64,000 nucleotides of DNA, from positions 62,001 to 126,000 of the forward strand of contig CAWHBO010000002.1 of assembly GCA_963827735.1 (NCBI GenBank), given 5' to 3'. Positions 32,488-39,805 of the stretch are shown in pieces. The notes beneath the pieces were generated by a model. That model saw only the letters and a list, made by a program, of their open reading frames with translations, searched no databases and was not told the origin of the DNA. This DNA comes from CAWHBO01 sp963827735. GTDB lineage: Bacteria; Patescibacteriota; Patescibacteriia; Patescibacteriales; UBA12075. Both the position numbers and the translations under genes were made by a program. How positions within the stretch are numbered: position 1 is the stretch's first letter; the number at the start of each line of letters is the position of its first letter.

Positions 32488-33357
32488 CTAATGCTCTTCT
32501 TTGCTCGTGCTCATCGTCAGATATGCCAAAATCAGCATAGCAAAGATCAAAGCCTGAATGAGTCCCACAATCACTTCCAAAAACATAAACGGAATCGGCA
32601 GGCCGAAGGCCAGAATCCCAGCCATGGCCGCCAGCAAAACTTCGCCGGCAAAAATGTTCCCAAACAAACGGAACGACAGCGAAGCTATCTTGGCCGCTTC
32701 CCCGATAATCTCAATCAGCCCGACAAATGCTTTGATTGGATTTACAATCATCACGGTCGGATCCTTCATAACTTTTTTCGGTATCTCAAGCAGCACTTTT
32801 ATATTTATAAACTTATTCAGATAATTCCAAGCTCCCACCGCCATTACCCCGAAAATATGGCTCGCAACCACGCCAATGATCGCCAAAGCCAGTGTCGTGT
32901 TCAAATCCGCCGTGCCACCTCTGAAAAACGGCACAAACACTTCATGTCCTTCTTCGGAAACAACTTTGCCGATTGACCCGATTCCCGGTAGCAGCCCGAG
33001 CCAGTTGTTGATAAGAATCAAAAGAAAAAAACTGAACACAAATGGAAAAAATTTGAGCGACTGCTTGCGCGATCCAGTAACAGAATCAAAAATTCCCAAA
33101 AATCCGTCAACGGTCATCTCAAACACACTCTGCAATTTTCCCGGCACGCTTTTTATCCCGCGCTTCAAAGCCAAACACGCAATCACAATGATAATGATTA
33201 CCAGCCAGGAATTCAACAATGAATTGGTAACAGTAAATGACCCAATATGAAAAATCGGCTCTGCAAACAAAGTGTGTTCATGAGACACTTCCGTACTCCC
33301 ATGAGACGCCTCCTCCGCAACCGCGCCCTCTATATCATTGTGTACTTGCTCTTCCAT
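32488..33357 (-). CDS. atpB: ATP synthase Fo a subunit
   Basis: 289 residues with five to six helices. The essential stator arginine is in 'LSFRLFGNIFAGEVLL', and 'LINNWLGLLPGIGS' and 'VGLIQALIFAMLILAYL' are standard a-subunit segments. The N-terminal ~40 residues are His/Glu-rich and predicted outside the membrane. Forms the ion half-channels. Confidence 0.95.
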   Translation of the reverse strand: MEEQVHNDIEGAVAEEASHGSTEVSHEHTLFAEPIFHIGSFTVTNSLLNSWLVIIIIVIACLALKRGIKSVPGKLQSVFEMTVDGFLGIFDSVTGSRKQSLKFFPFVFSFFLLILINNWLGLLPGIGSIGKVVSEEGHEVFVPFFRGGTADLNTTLALAIIGVVASHIFGVMAVGAWNYLNKFINIKVLLEIPKKVMKDPTVMIVNPIKAFVGLIEIIGEAAKIASLSFRLFGNIFAGEVLLAAMAGILAFGLPIPFMFLEVIVGLIQALIFAMLILAYLTMSTSKEEH

Positions 33358-33476
33358 AAATAATTTATCCTTTAGTTTCTTCTTTCCTAATTTCCTAATA
33401 TCTCCCGCTTTCAGCGGGATCCCGCTTACTATAAGTAATAAGGAGCGGGGCTTATTTCTTCTTGTTCTTTTTATTC

Positions 33477-33809
33477 TTATTTATTATTATCTTGCTTTTT
33501 TGCTTTCTTGTTTTCTTGCTCTATCTTCTTATACTCCTTCATCGTATTCATAACGAGCCCCACCATTGAAATCAAAAACGCAACCCCGACAGCTCCCAAA
33601 AACATCCACGGCTCAGTCCCGTTCTTCTTATCCAGCCATTTTCCAACAAAGACTCCCGCTAAAACCGGACCGGCAATCCAAACCGACAAGCGCAAAGACA
33701 ACATGATTGCCGGCTGCCACCAAGCAGCTTGCTCTTCCTTTTTTGGCTGTATATTTTTCTCTTCCATAATCTGTGTTGAATTTATGCGCTCACCTTTCAT
33801 TATCAACAT
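33477..33809 (-). CDS. atpI: AtpI/AtpZ-like small membrane protein
   Basis: 110 residues from ATG 33809; internal ATGs at 33800 and 33767 ('MEEKNIQPKKEEQAAWWQP') are also possible, and none has a convincing SD. Two membrane helices (~'AIMLSLRLSVWIAGPVLAGVFVGKWLD' and 'FLGAVGVAFLISMVGLVM') with a GPxxAGxxxGxxLD signature are typical of the AtpI/AtpZ family, which assists c-ring assembly or ion supply. First gene of the atp operon. Confidence 0.8.
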   Translation of the reverse strand: MLIMKGERINSTQIMEEKNIQPKKEEQAAWWQPAIMLSLRLSVWIAGPVLAGVFVGKWLDKKNGTEPWMFLGAVGVAFLISMVGLVMNTMKEYKKIEQENKKAKKQDNNK

Positions 33810-33933
33810 CCATTCTTAATATTGATATACAAACTAACCCCTTATGTAAACTACAAAATATCTAAACGAAAATAAGGATTTTATCCATGAAGGATTTTAT
33901 CCTTAAAAAAATTAGTTTATATATTCTAATGTT

Positions 33934-33961
33934 ATTATAAAAACAAATCCCAAATTGTCAA
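33934..33961 (-). promoter_or_regulatory. atp operon promoter
   Basis: TTGACA (33961-33956), 16 bp, TATAAT (33939-33934), both perfect, reading toward atpI. It lies in the 33810-34181 gap and leaves a ~120-nt leader. Confidence 0.8.
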
Positions 33962-33985
33962 TACCCCAAAAAATAGGGGGTATTG
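33959..33985. promoter_or_regulatory. Operator-like palindrome at the atp promoter
   Basis: A perfect 9-bp inverted repeat, CAATACCCC (33959-33967) and GGGGTATTG (33977-33985), overlaps the upstream edge of the -35 element. It is a GC-rich dyad in an otherwise AT-rich region, lies between the atp operon and the divergent nucleotide operon, and could regulate either. Confidence 0.5.
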
Positions 33986-34009
33986 TTTATTGTGCGTAAA
34001 AAAATGCGT

Positions 34010-34038
34010 TTGCCCATTTAACTCCAATCTGATAAAAT
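34010..34038 (+). promoter_or_regulatory. Promoter of the deoxynucleotide gene cluster
   Basis: TTGCCC (34010-34015), 17 bp, TAAAAT (34033-34038), ~140 bp before the dCMP deaminase start. Confidence 0.5.
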
Positions 34039-34082
34039 AAAAAGACACAAAAAAATTTATCCACATATTTATTTGATTATCA

Positions 34083-34172
34083 TTCGCGATTAACGGCATT
34101 CGCATTTATTCGCGGATTAGCGTCACCTTAATTATTAGCAATTCGCGGATTAGCATTTATTCGCATATTAGC
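34083..34172. repeat. TTCGCGGATTAGCAT-word repeat
   Basis: Degenerate copies of 'ATTCGCGGATTAGC/ATTCGCATATTAGC' end just before the dCMP deaminase start. The same words precede folA at 36545-36590. Confidence 0.75.
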
Positions 34173-34181
34173 ATCACATCT

Positions 34182-34730
34182 ATGGCAAAACTTAAAGAAC
34201 CAAAAACATCAAGACTGTCTTGGGATGAACTCTTTATGAACATGGCAATTCTCGCTTCAAAGCGCACGGCTTGCCGTTATGTTGAAGCCGGCGCCGTGTA
34301 TGTTGACGGCAACCATCGCGTCATTTCCATCGGCTACAACGGCCCGACCGAAGGCGATTATCATTGCATTGATGTCGGCTGTGCGAAAGTGGACGGCGAT
34401 CCGCAAACCAAGGAACTGAAACGCTGCCGCGGCGCTCATGCTGAAATGAACGGCATCGCCAATGCGATTGATACGACGCGCTTGCGCGGCGCCATTTTAT
34501 ACTCCGCCACCTTCCCCTGCTATGACTGCATGAAATCTTTAAACAACGCCGGGATAAAAGAAATTATATATTTTGAAGAATATGAAAGAATAAAAGCCGG
34601 CGGCAAAGAAACCGAAAAAGAAAATGAAGCCCGCGAACTGGCCGACAGAAGAGGGATAAAAATCAGGAAATATGAAGGGAAGGTGTATTGCCAAGTGGAC
34701 TTTAAGGAGCAGGGATGTGGGTGCTGTTAG
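34182..34730 (+). CDS. dCMP deaminase (ComEB-like)
   Basis: 182 residues of the cytidine/deoxycytidylate deaminase family. The zinc motif H-A-E ('RGAHAEMNGIANAI') and P-C-x-x-C ('FPCYDCMKSLNNAGIKEIIY') are intact, as is 'VISIGYNGPTEGDYHC' for nucleotide binding. It deaminates dCMP to dUMP, the substrate of ThyA encoded downstream. First gene of the dTMP-synthesis cluster. Confidence 0.92.
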   Translation: MAKLKEPKTSRLSWDELFMNMAILASKRTACRYVEAGAVYVDGNHRVISIGYNGPTEGDYHCIDVGCAKVDGDPQTKELKRCRGAHAEMNGIANAIDTTRLRGAILYSATFPCYDCMKSLNNAGIKEIIYFEEYERIKAGGKETEKENEARELADRRGIKIRKYEGKVYCQVDFKEQGCGCC

Positions 34731-34740
34731 TAATACTCAA

Positions 34741-34851
34741 ATATTCAATAATCAATATCCATTCAACATCCAATATTTAAATATTCAATGATTATTAATT
34801 TATTGAATATTGAATGGATATTGGATATTGATTATTTATTATTGTTCACAT
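34741..34851. repeat. AATATTCAAT-word inverted repeat
   Basis: The left arm (34747-34790, AATAATCAATATCC...) and right arm (34807-34851, ...GGATATTGATTATT) are complementary. It separates the dCMP deaminase and dCTP-deaminase-like genes. Confidence 0.8.
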
Positions 34852-34866
34852 TTTAAATTCTACCTT

Positions 34867-35415
34867 ATGATAATAGGAATAAAAAAATTACATGAGCTAG
34901 TAAGCAACGCTCGACTCGTTGAAAACCTCTGTGATCGCGAGATGAACAATCCTGAAGGCGCCGGTTTTGATTTGCGCTTGGGCGAAGTATATGAACTTGA
35001 AGGCCCTGGCTTCCTCGGCGTCGAAGAACGCGATACTCCCAAAATAAATTTGGTCGCAAAATTTGAAGACGGTAAAGATGAAAAAGAAAATTTTTTCGTT
35101 TTTGAACCGGGAAAATATTACCTGGTAAAAACCATAGAAAAAGTCAATCTGCCTGTTACCCTTTCCGGCGTGATTTTTCCCCGCACCACGCTTTTTCGTT
35201 CCGGACTCGGACTTTTTAACGGCGTGGTCCAACCGGGGTATTCAGGAGAATTGACTTTTGGAATCTGCAACCTGGGAAAATCAAACATCAAAGTTTCTTT
35301 CGGCGCGCGCGTCGTCCATATCACTTTTCACGAGGTCTTGGGCGAGGGCAATCAATACCGCGGACAATGGCAGGGAGGAAGAGTTGCCACAGAGGGGAAA
35401 GAAACCCAAGTATAA
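34867..35415 (+). CDS. dCTP deaminase/dUTPase-fold protein with altered active site
   Basis: 182 residues from ATG 34867 ('MIIGIKKLHELVSNARLVENL'); upstream in-frame codons come from the repeat and were excluded. The trimeric dCTP-deaminase/dUTPase fold is recognisable from 'GAGFDLRLGEVYEL', 'LSGVIFPRTTLFRSGLGLFNG' and 'QPGYSGELTFGICNLG'. Catalytic positions look changed: the Glu of dCTP deaminase (in LEF/LEI) is G132, and the Asp of dUTPase (GVID) is Q122. It may be a non-classical or regulatory member. Position between dCMP deaminase and thyA points to dUMP supply. Confidence 0.72.
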   Translation: MIIGIKKLHELVSNARLVENLCDREMNNPEGAGFDLRLGEVYELEGPGFLGVEERDTPKINLVAKFEDGKDEKENFFVFEPGKYYLVKTIEKVNLPVTLSGVIFPRTTLFRSGLGLFNGVVQPGYSGELTFGICNLGKSNIKVSFGARVVHITFHEVLGEGNQYRGQWQGGRVATEGKETQV

Positions 35416-35447
35416 AAAATAATTTTAATATAATCATCGTCAATCAT

Positions 35448-36449
35448 ATGACAAACAAACACCCGGAATACCAATATCTTGATCTCATGAAAGACATCAT
35501 GGACAACGGTCAAGATAAAAAGCTTTTCTTCACGCCGGAAGTTTTGGAAGAATATAAAAAGAAAGGTGAAGAACCGCCGATCATCCGTTCGGTTTTCGGA
35601 CGGCAGATCAGATTCAACACGCTAGAAGGTTTCCCTATCCTGACCACGAAAAAAGTTTTTATCCGCGGCATCATTGAAGAATTGCTTTGGTTTTTGTCCG
35701 GCAGTTCCAACATCAAGCCTTTGGCGGACAAAGATATCCACATCTGGGATGAATGGGCTTGGAAACGATATCATAAACACTGTTTGCAAAACGCGCCGAG
35801 CGAAGATCTGGCGCAACCTGATTTTATCGCCAAATTAAAATCCGAAGCGGCTGACAGCGAATTCGTGAAAACCTGGGGCGACCTCATCACGATCTACGGC
35901 CGCATGTGGCGGCGCTGGCCGGCTTCAGATGGCCGCGAAATTGACCAGCTCGGGTGGTGCATCCAAGGTCTCAAAGACAAGCCGTACCGCAAATCATACG
36001 TTGTTTCCGCCTGGAACCCTGATTTCATCTATGCCATGGCCTCCAAGGGCAATGCCAACGAGGTTCCCCCATTCTGCCATACAACATTCCAATTCCAAGT
36101 TACCGGCGACGGTACGCTTAACTTGGGGCTTTATCAAAGAAGCGCGGACTATCTTTTGGGTGTTCCTTTCAACATCACCAGCTACTCTTTGCTGCTTCTG
36201 CTGGTGGCCCAAGTAACAGGCCTTAAGCCCGGCGAATTCGTTCACACTTTCGGCGATGTGCACCTTTACTCCAATCATTTTGAGCAAGCCAAACTGCAGA
36301 TGTCCCGCGAACCGAAACCGTTCCCGACCATGAAGATCAATCCGGACGTGAAAGACATTGACGGTTTCAAGTATGAAGATTTCACCCTGGAGGGCTATGA
36401 CCCGCATCCGGCGATCAAGGCGGAGATTGCGAACATTGGGGGCTTTTGA
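35448..36449 (+). CDS. thyA: Thymidylate synthase ThyA
   Basis: 333 residues from ATG 35448, chosen because 'HPEYQYLDLMKDIMDNG' begins the conserved region; in-frame upstream sequence lies in the previous gene. The catalytic Cys is in 'VPPFCHTTFQFQV', with 'IIEELLWFLSGSSN', 'LGLYQRSADYLLGVPFNI' and 'HTFGDVHLYSNH' for the dUMP/folate site. Makes dTMP from dUMP with methylene-THF, oxidised to DHF. Slightly longer than E. coli ThyA (264), with an insert near residues 105-135. Stops with TGA. Confidence 0.96.
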   Translation: MTNKHPEYQYLDLMKDIMDNGQDKKLFFTPEVLEEYKKKGEEPPIIRSVFGRQIRFNTLEGFPILTTKKVFIRGIIEELLWFLSGSSNIKPLADKDIHIWDEWAWKRYHKHCLQNAPSEDLAQPDFIAKLKSEAADSEFVKTWGDLITIYGRMWRRWPASDGREIDQLGWCIQGLKDKPYRKSYVVSAWNPDFIYAMASKGNANEVPPFCHTTFQFQVTGDGTLNLGLYQRSADYLLGVPFNITSYSLLLLLVAQVTGLKPGEFVHTFGDVHLYSNHFEQAKLQMSREPKPFPTMKINPDVKDIDGFKYEDFTLEGYDPHPAIKAEIANIGGF

Positions 36450-36590
36450 TAAGCGCTGATTACTCTGATTTCGCAGATTACGCTGAAAATATCATCAGCG
36501 ATATCAGCGCAATCAGGGAAATCAGCGAAAATATTAATTTTAAAATATTCGCAATTCGCGGATTCGCATTAATTCGCATATTAGCGTCAC
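36450..36590. repeat. ATCAGCG and TTCGCGGATTAGC word repeats upstream of folA
   Basis: 36450-36535 contains GATTACTCTGATTTC / ATATCAGCG words and 36545-36590 the ATTCGCATATTAGC words. The stretch stays open in the folA frame. ATCAGCG words recur at 38490-38526 before the next kinase gene. Confidence 0.7.
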
Positions 36591-36595
36591 ACTCT

Positions 36596-37075
36596 ATGAA
36601 GATATCAATGATCGTCGTCGTCGGGAAAAACCGGGAAATTGGATGCCAGAACAAACTGCTCTGGAGTTTGCCGGAAGATATGGACCGATTTAAAAAAATC
36701 ACCACCGGGCACATTGTCATCATGGGCTCAAAAACTTTTGAATCCCTGGGAAGACCCCTGCCCAATCGCACCAACATTGTGATCGCTTTTGACCAGAATT
36801 ATCAAGCTCCCGGCGCGATTGTGGTAAATTCTCCGGAAGCGGCGATTGCCAAAGCGAAAGAATTGAAACCAGACGATGAAGTGTTCATCATCGGCGGCGG
36901 ATCAATTTATAAAGTCTTTTTGCCGCAAACCGAAAAACTTTACATCACGGTCGTTGACGACGAGCCGGAAGCGGATACGTTTTTCCCCGACTATTCTGAA
37001 TTCCAAAATATCATTTTTGAAGAAACCCATGAAACCGATGATCTGAAATTTACTTTCTTTGAATTAACCAGATAA
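36596..37075 (+). CDS. folA: Dihydrofolate reductase
   Basis: 160 residues from ATG 36596. 'MIVVVGKNREIGCQNKLLWSLPEDMDRFKKITTG' has the acidic catalytic residue in LPED; 'VIMGSKTFESLGRPLPNRTNIVI' and 'EVFIIGGGSIYKVFLP' bind NADPH. Regenerates THF after ThyA. The 50 in-frame codons upstream are repeat-derived and excluded. 2 bp before the next gene. Confidence 0.95.
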   Translation: MKISMIVVVGKNREIGCQNKLLWSLPEDMDRFKKITTGHIVIMGSKTFESLGRPLPNRTNIVIAFDQNYQAPGAIVVNSPEAAIAKAKELKPDDEVFIIGGGSIYKVFLPQTEKLYITVVDDEPEADTFFPDYSEFQNIIFEETHETDDLKFTFFELTR

Positions 37076-37077
37076 CT

Positions 37078-37632
37078 ATGAAAAACATCATCGCCATCGT
37101 CGGCATGTGCGGGTCCGGAAAAACCGAGGCGGTAAAATATATCCAAGAAAAATATGCTTGGCCGAATGTTTATTTGGGAGAAGCGACTTTTGAAAGGATC
37201 AAGCGCGAGGGACTTACAATGAATTATGAGAATGAAAAATTGGCCAGGGAAAAAATCAGGCAGGAACTCGGGATGGGCGCTTATGCCATTTTGGCTCTTC
37301 CCAAAATAAAATCCATTCTGCAGACAAGCGATAACACCCTGATTGAAAGCCTGTACTCCTGGGATGAATATAAGATATTTAAAAATGAATTTGGAGACAA
37401 TTTCAAAGTGATTGCGATCTTTGCTTCGCCGCAAGCAAGATTTGCGAGGCTGAACAACCGCGACCACGAACGGCCGATCAAAGACGTGGACACTTTCGTA
37501 AAACGGGACTACACTGAAATTGAGGGCACGGACAAAGGCGGACCGATCGCCAGAGCTGATTTTACCATCATAAATGAAGCAGGAGTTGATGAGCTCCATC
37601 ATGGAATCGATAGGATTATCGTTAGCTTATAA
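37078..37632 (+). CDS. P-loop kinase, UPF0200/dephospho-CoA-kinase-like
   Basis: 184 residues with Walker A 'GMCGSGKTEA' at 9-18. The pattern 'GEATFERIKREGL', 'NEKLAREKIRQELGMGAYAILALPKI', 'IFASPQARFARLNNR' and 'FVKRDYTEIEG...GPIARADFTIIN' resembles the UPF0200 family of small nucleoside-phosphate-kinase-like proteins known mainly from archaea. Likely phosphorylates a nucleotide; the substrate is unknown. Starts 2 bp after folA, so translational coupling is expected. Confidence 0.65.
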   Translation: MKNIIAIVGMCGSGKTEAVKYIQEKYAWPNVYLGEATFERIKREGLTMNYENEKLAREKIRQELGMGAYAILALPKIKSILQTSDNTLIESLYSWDEYKIFKNEFGDNFKVIAIFASPQARFARLNNRDHERPIKDVDTFVKRDYTEIEGTDKGGPIARADFTIINEAGVDELHHGIDRIIVSL

Positions 37633-37637
37633 CTTTT

Positions 37638-37798
37638 TTTCAAATAACAAATTACAAATATCAAATAACAAATAAATTCAAAATAACAAATCCAAAATTC
37701 AAAACTTTTTTAACAATTTACATATGCAATTAATATTTTGAATTTGAAATTTTGAATTTTGGGATTTATTTGTAATTTGTTATTTGTTATTTGAAATT
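37638..37798. repeat. Long AT-rich inverted repeat (CAAATAACAAAT word)
   Basis: Left arm ~37638-37704 and right arm ~37736-37798 are complementary over about 60 nt. It is the clearest member of the CAAAT family in the window. Confidence 0.85.
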
Positions 37799-37823
37799 TT
37801 TTAGTATTAATCAACAAAATAAA

Positions 37824-38381
37824 ATGAACAAAAAAATCATCGGTATCATCGGCGAACAAGCGGGCGGCAAGGGTTCTGCTTCCGATATCATCATAAAAGA
37901 ATATGGCGCCTTGAAGATCACTTCATCGGATGTCTTGAAAAAAATCTTAAACAACCTGCATATTGATTTTTCCCGGGAAAACTGCAACCAGCTGGTGATG
38001 AGCCTGAAAAAGGCGTTTGGCGACGCGGTGCTGATGGAAGCCGTGGCCCGCGAAGCGGAAACCTCGGATTCGGATTATGTCATCATTGACGGCATCAGAA
38101 TGCACGGCGACACGGATGTGTTTCGTAAAATATACGGCGATAAATTTTGTTTGATTTACGTCACGGCCGACCAAAAAATCAGATACGAAAGAAGCTTGAA
38201 GCGCGGAGAAAAGGCTGATGAAAGCCAAGCCAGCTTCGAGGATTTTCAAAAAAACGAATTACTGGATACGGAAAGAGCTATTGCGGAAATCGGAGCAACA
38301 GCTGAGTTTAAGATTATCAACAACGGCGGACCGGAAGAATTGGAAAAACAAATAAAAGAAATTATGTCAAAAATAATCTAA
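37824..38381 (+). CDS. P-loop nucleotide kinase-like protein
   Basis: 185 residues from ATG 37824. The P-loop reads 'GEQAGGKGSA', similar to the GKGT type of adenylate-kinase-like enzymes. 'DYVIIDGIRMHGDTDVFRKIYGDKFCLIYVTADQKIRYERSLKRGEK' and 'EIGATAEFKIINNGG' match the same UPF0200/dephospho-CoA-kinase-like group as its neighbour, so the two may be ancient paralogues. Substrate unknown; the context suggests deoxynucleotide phosphorylation. Confidence 0.65.
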   Translation: MNKKIIGIIGEQAGGKGSASDIIIKEYGALKITSSDVLKKILNNLHIDFSRENCNQLVMSLKKAFGDAVLMEAVAREAETSDSDYVIIDGIRMHGDTDVFRKIYGDKFCLIYVTADQKIRYERSLKRGEKADESQASFEDFQKNELLDTERAIAEIGATAEFKIINNGGPEELEKQIKEIMSKII

Positions 38382-38406
38382 AAATTAGCATATTCAAAAC
38401 ATAAAG

Positions 38407-38430
38407 GAGGCGTTTTTTGCGCCTCTTTTA
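38407..38430 (+). terminator. Intrinsic terminator
   Basis: GAGGCG (38407-38412) pairs with CGCCTC (38420-38425) followed by TTTT; it ends the kinase transcript. Confidence 0.75.
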
Positions 38431-38526
38431 TATTGCAAAAACAATTTGCATTATCATGAATTATAAGATAATATAATATTTCTAATATTTTATCAGCGTT
38501 ATCAGCGCAATCAGAGTAATCACCGT

Positions 38527-39549
38527 ATGAATAATGTAAAAGGAAAATTCATTGTGTTATACGGAATGAACAACTTGGGAAAAAGCACCCAGGCCAAACT
38601 TTTGGTTGAGAACTTGAACAAAAACGGATATAAATCTCTGTTTATCAAATATCCTATTTACGACCTTTTCCCGACCGGACAGATCATCAACGATTATTTA
38701 AGAAAAAACAATCCTTACTTTTTAACCCCTAGAGAAATCCAAATCTTATACGCGTTTAATCGCCAGCACTTTGAGCATAACCTGAAGGAAAAATTACAAA
38801 ACGGCATAAATGTCATTGCTGAATGTTATATCGGCACCGGATTGGCTTGGGGTTCGTCAGCCGGGGTTGATGAAACTTTTTTAAGGCACATAAACTCTCA
38901 TCTCATAAAAGAAGATCTGGCTTTTCTTTTTGACGGCCAGCGCTTTTTTGCAGCGACTGAAAAAAATCATCGCTTTGAAAATGATTACTTCCTGTCTGAA
39001 AAAACAGAAAAAAATTTTAAAAAATTAGCTGCTGAATTCGGCTGGGTCAAAGTAAACGCCAATGAGCCGATCAGGGAAATTGAAAAAAAACTATACAAGT
39101 ACACGGTTGAATTCTTAAGCAACGCTTTTCCGCCCAAGACTTGTCTGGCTCCGGACTTCTTGGCTTTGCATGAACATAATTTTAAAAATAAGATTGAGAA
39201 ACGCGACCCCTCAAAAATTTTGGTAAAAAGATTGTCTCCGCTGGCCAAAGTGCCTGACTCAACGAACAAATATACATATAATCTATACGCTCATGATTTT
39301 TATTCCGTTACCTCCGGAAAAAATGTTGAATTCAGCACCGGCATAAAAATTTATCTGCCGGAAAATTACATCGCCCTTATCACAAGCCTCTTCGGAAATT
39401 TCTCCTGCGTGCTTGATTCCAAATTTTCAGATGAAATAAAAATTTCCTGGCGCAATTCCGGCGACGAGATTGTTCACGTTTCACCGGGAGAGAAGGTTGG
39501 GCAGGTGGTGTTTCAGAAAATAGCGGATCCCCTGATAGAGCATATATAG
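38527..39549 (+). CDS. Thymidylate kinase-dUTPase domain fusion
   Basis: 340 residues. The N-terminal ~200 form a thymidylate-kinase-like domain (P-loop 'YGMNNLGKST' at 13-22, 'PTGQIINDYLRKN', 'INVIAECYIGTGLAWG'). The C-terminal ~130 form a dUTPase-like domain ('YTYNLYAHDFYSVTSGKNVEFSTGIKIYLPENYIALI', 'VLDSKFSDEIKISWRNSG', 'PGEKVGQVVFQKI'). The usual DRY motif of the kinase reads 'ECY' and the dUTPase motif 1 Asp (YDL) reads 'YNL', so both halves are divergent; the motif 3 Asp (VLD) is retained. A fusion would join dUTP removal to dTMP phosphorylation. It has an ATCAGCG repeat leader. Confidence 0.75.
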   Translation: MNNVKGKFIVLYGMNNLGKSTQAKLLVENLNKNGYKSLFIKYPIYDLFPTGQIINDYLRKNNPYFLTPREIQILYAFNRQHFEHNLKEKLQNGINVIAECYIGTGLAWGSSAGVDETFLRHINSHLIKEDLAFLFDGQRFFAATEKNHRFENDYFLSEKTEKNFKKLAAEFGWVKVNANEPIREIEKKLYKYTVEFLSNAFPPKTCLAPDFLALHEHNFKNKIEKRDPSKILVKRLSPLAKVPDSTNKYTYNLYAHDFYSVTSGKNVEFSTGIKIYLPENYIALITSLFGNFSCVLDSKFSDEIKISWRNSGDEIVHVSPGEKVGQVVFQKIADPLIEHI

Positions 39550-39571
39550 ACAATTCATTGTATTACAAAAA

Positions 39572-39690
39572 AATATTCAATATTCAATAACCATTCAATA
39601 ATTAAATAAATTAATAATCAATGCTTGTATCCGGAGGGTGAATATTAATATTAAATATTGATTGAATATTGATTATTGAATATTAATATG
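39572..39690. repeat. AATATTCAAT-word inverted repeat
   Basis: Left words ATTCAATATTCAATAACC and right words ATTGATTATTGAATATT flank a short GC-rich centre (CCGGAGGG). Confidence 0.75.
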
Positions 39691-39697
39691 ACCAACC

Positions 39698-39726
39698 TTT
39701 TCATATTGCTTAATTCCTACTATAAT
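39698..39726 (+). promoter_or_regulatory. Probable gatB promoter
   Basis: TTTTCA (39698-39703), 17 bp, perfect TATAAT (39721-39726), ~80 bp before gatB. Confidence 0.5.
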
Positions 39727-39805
39727 ATAAACAAAGAAATCAAAAACCAATTTCCTAATTTCCAATTTCTAATTTCTCATTTATCATCCAAAAAATCTTA
39801 AAATT

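Noticed and set aside
34182..36449. Recoded TGA (genetic code 25)
   Set aside because: TGA ends thyA and purE at the correct family length, and no in-frame TGA was needed in conserved genes.
36446..36595. 50-codon extension of folA
   Set aside because: Derived from ATCAGCG/ATTCGC repeats; DHFR homology begins at 36596.
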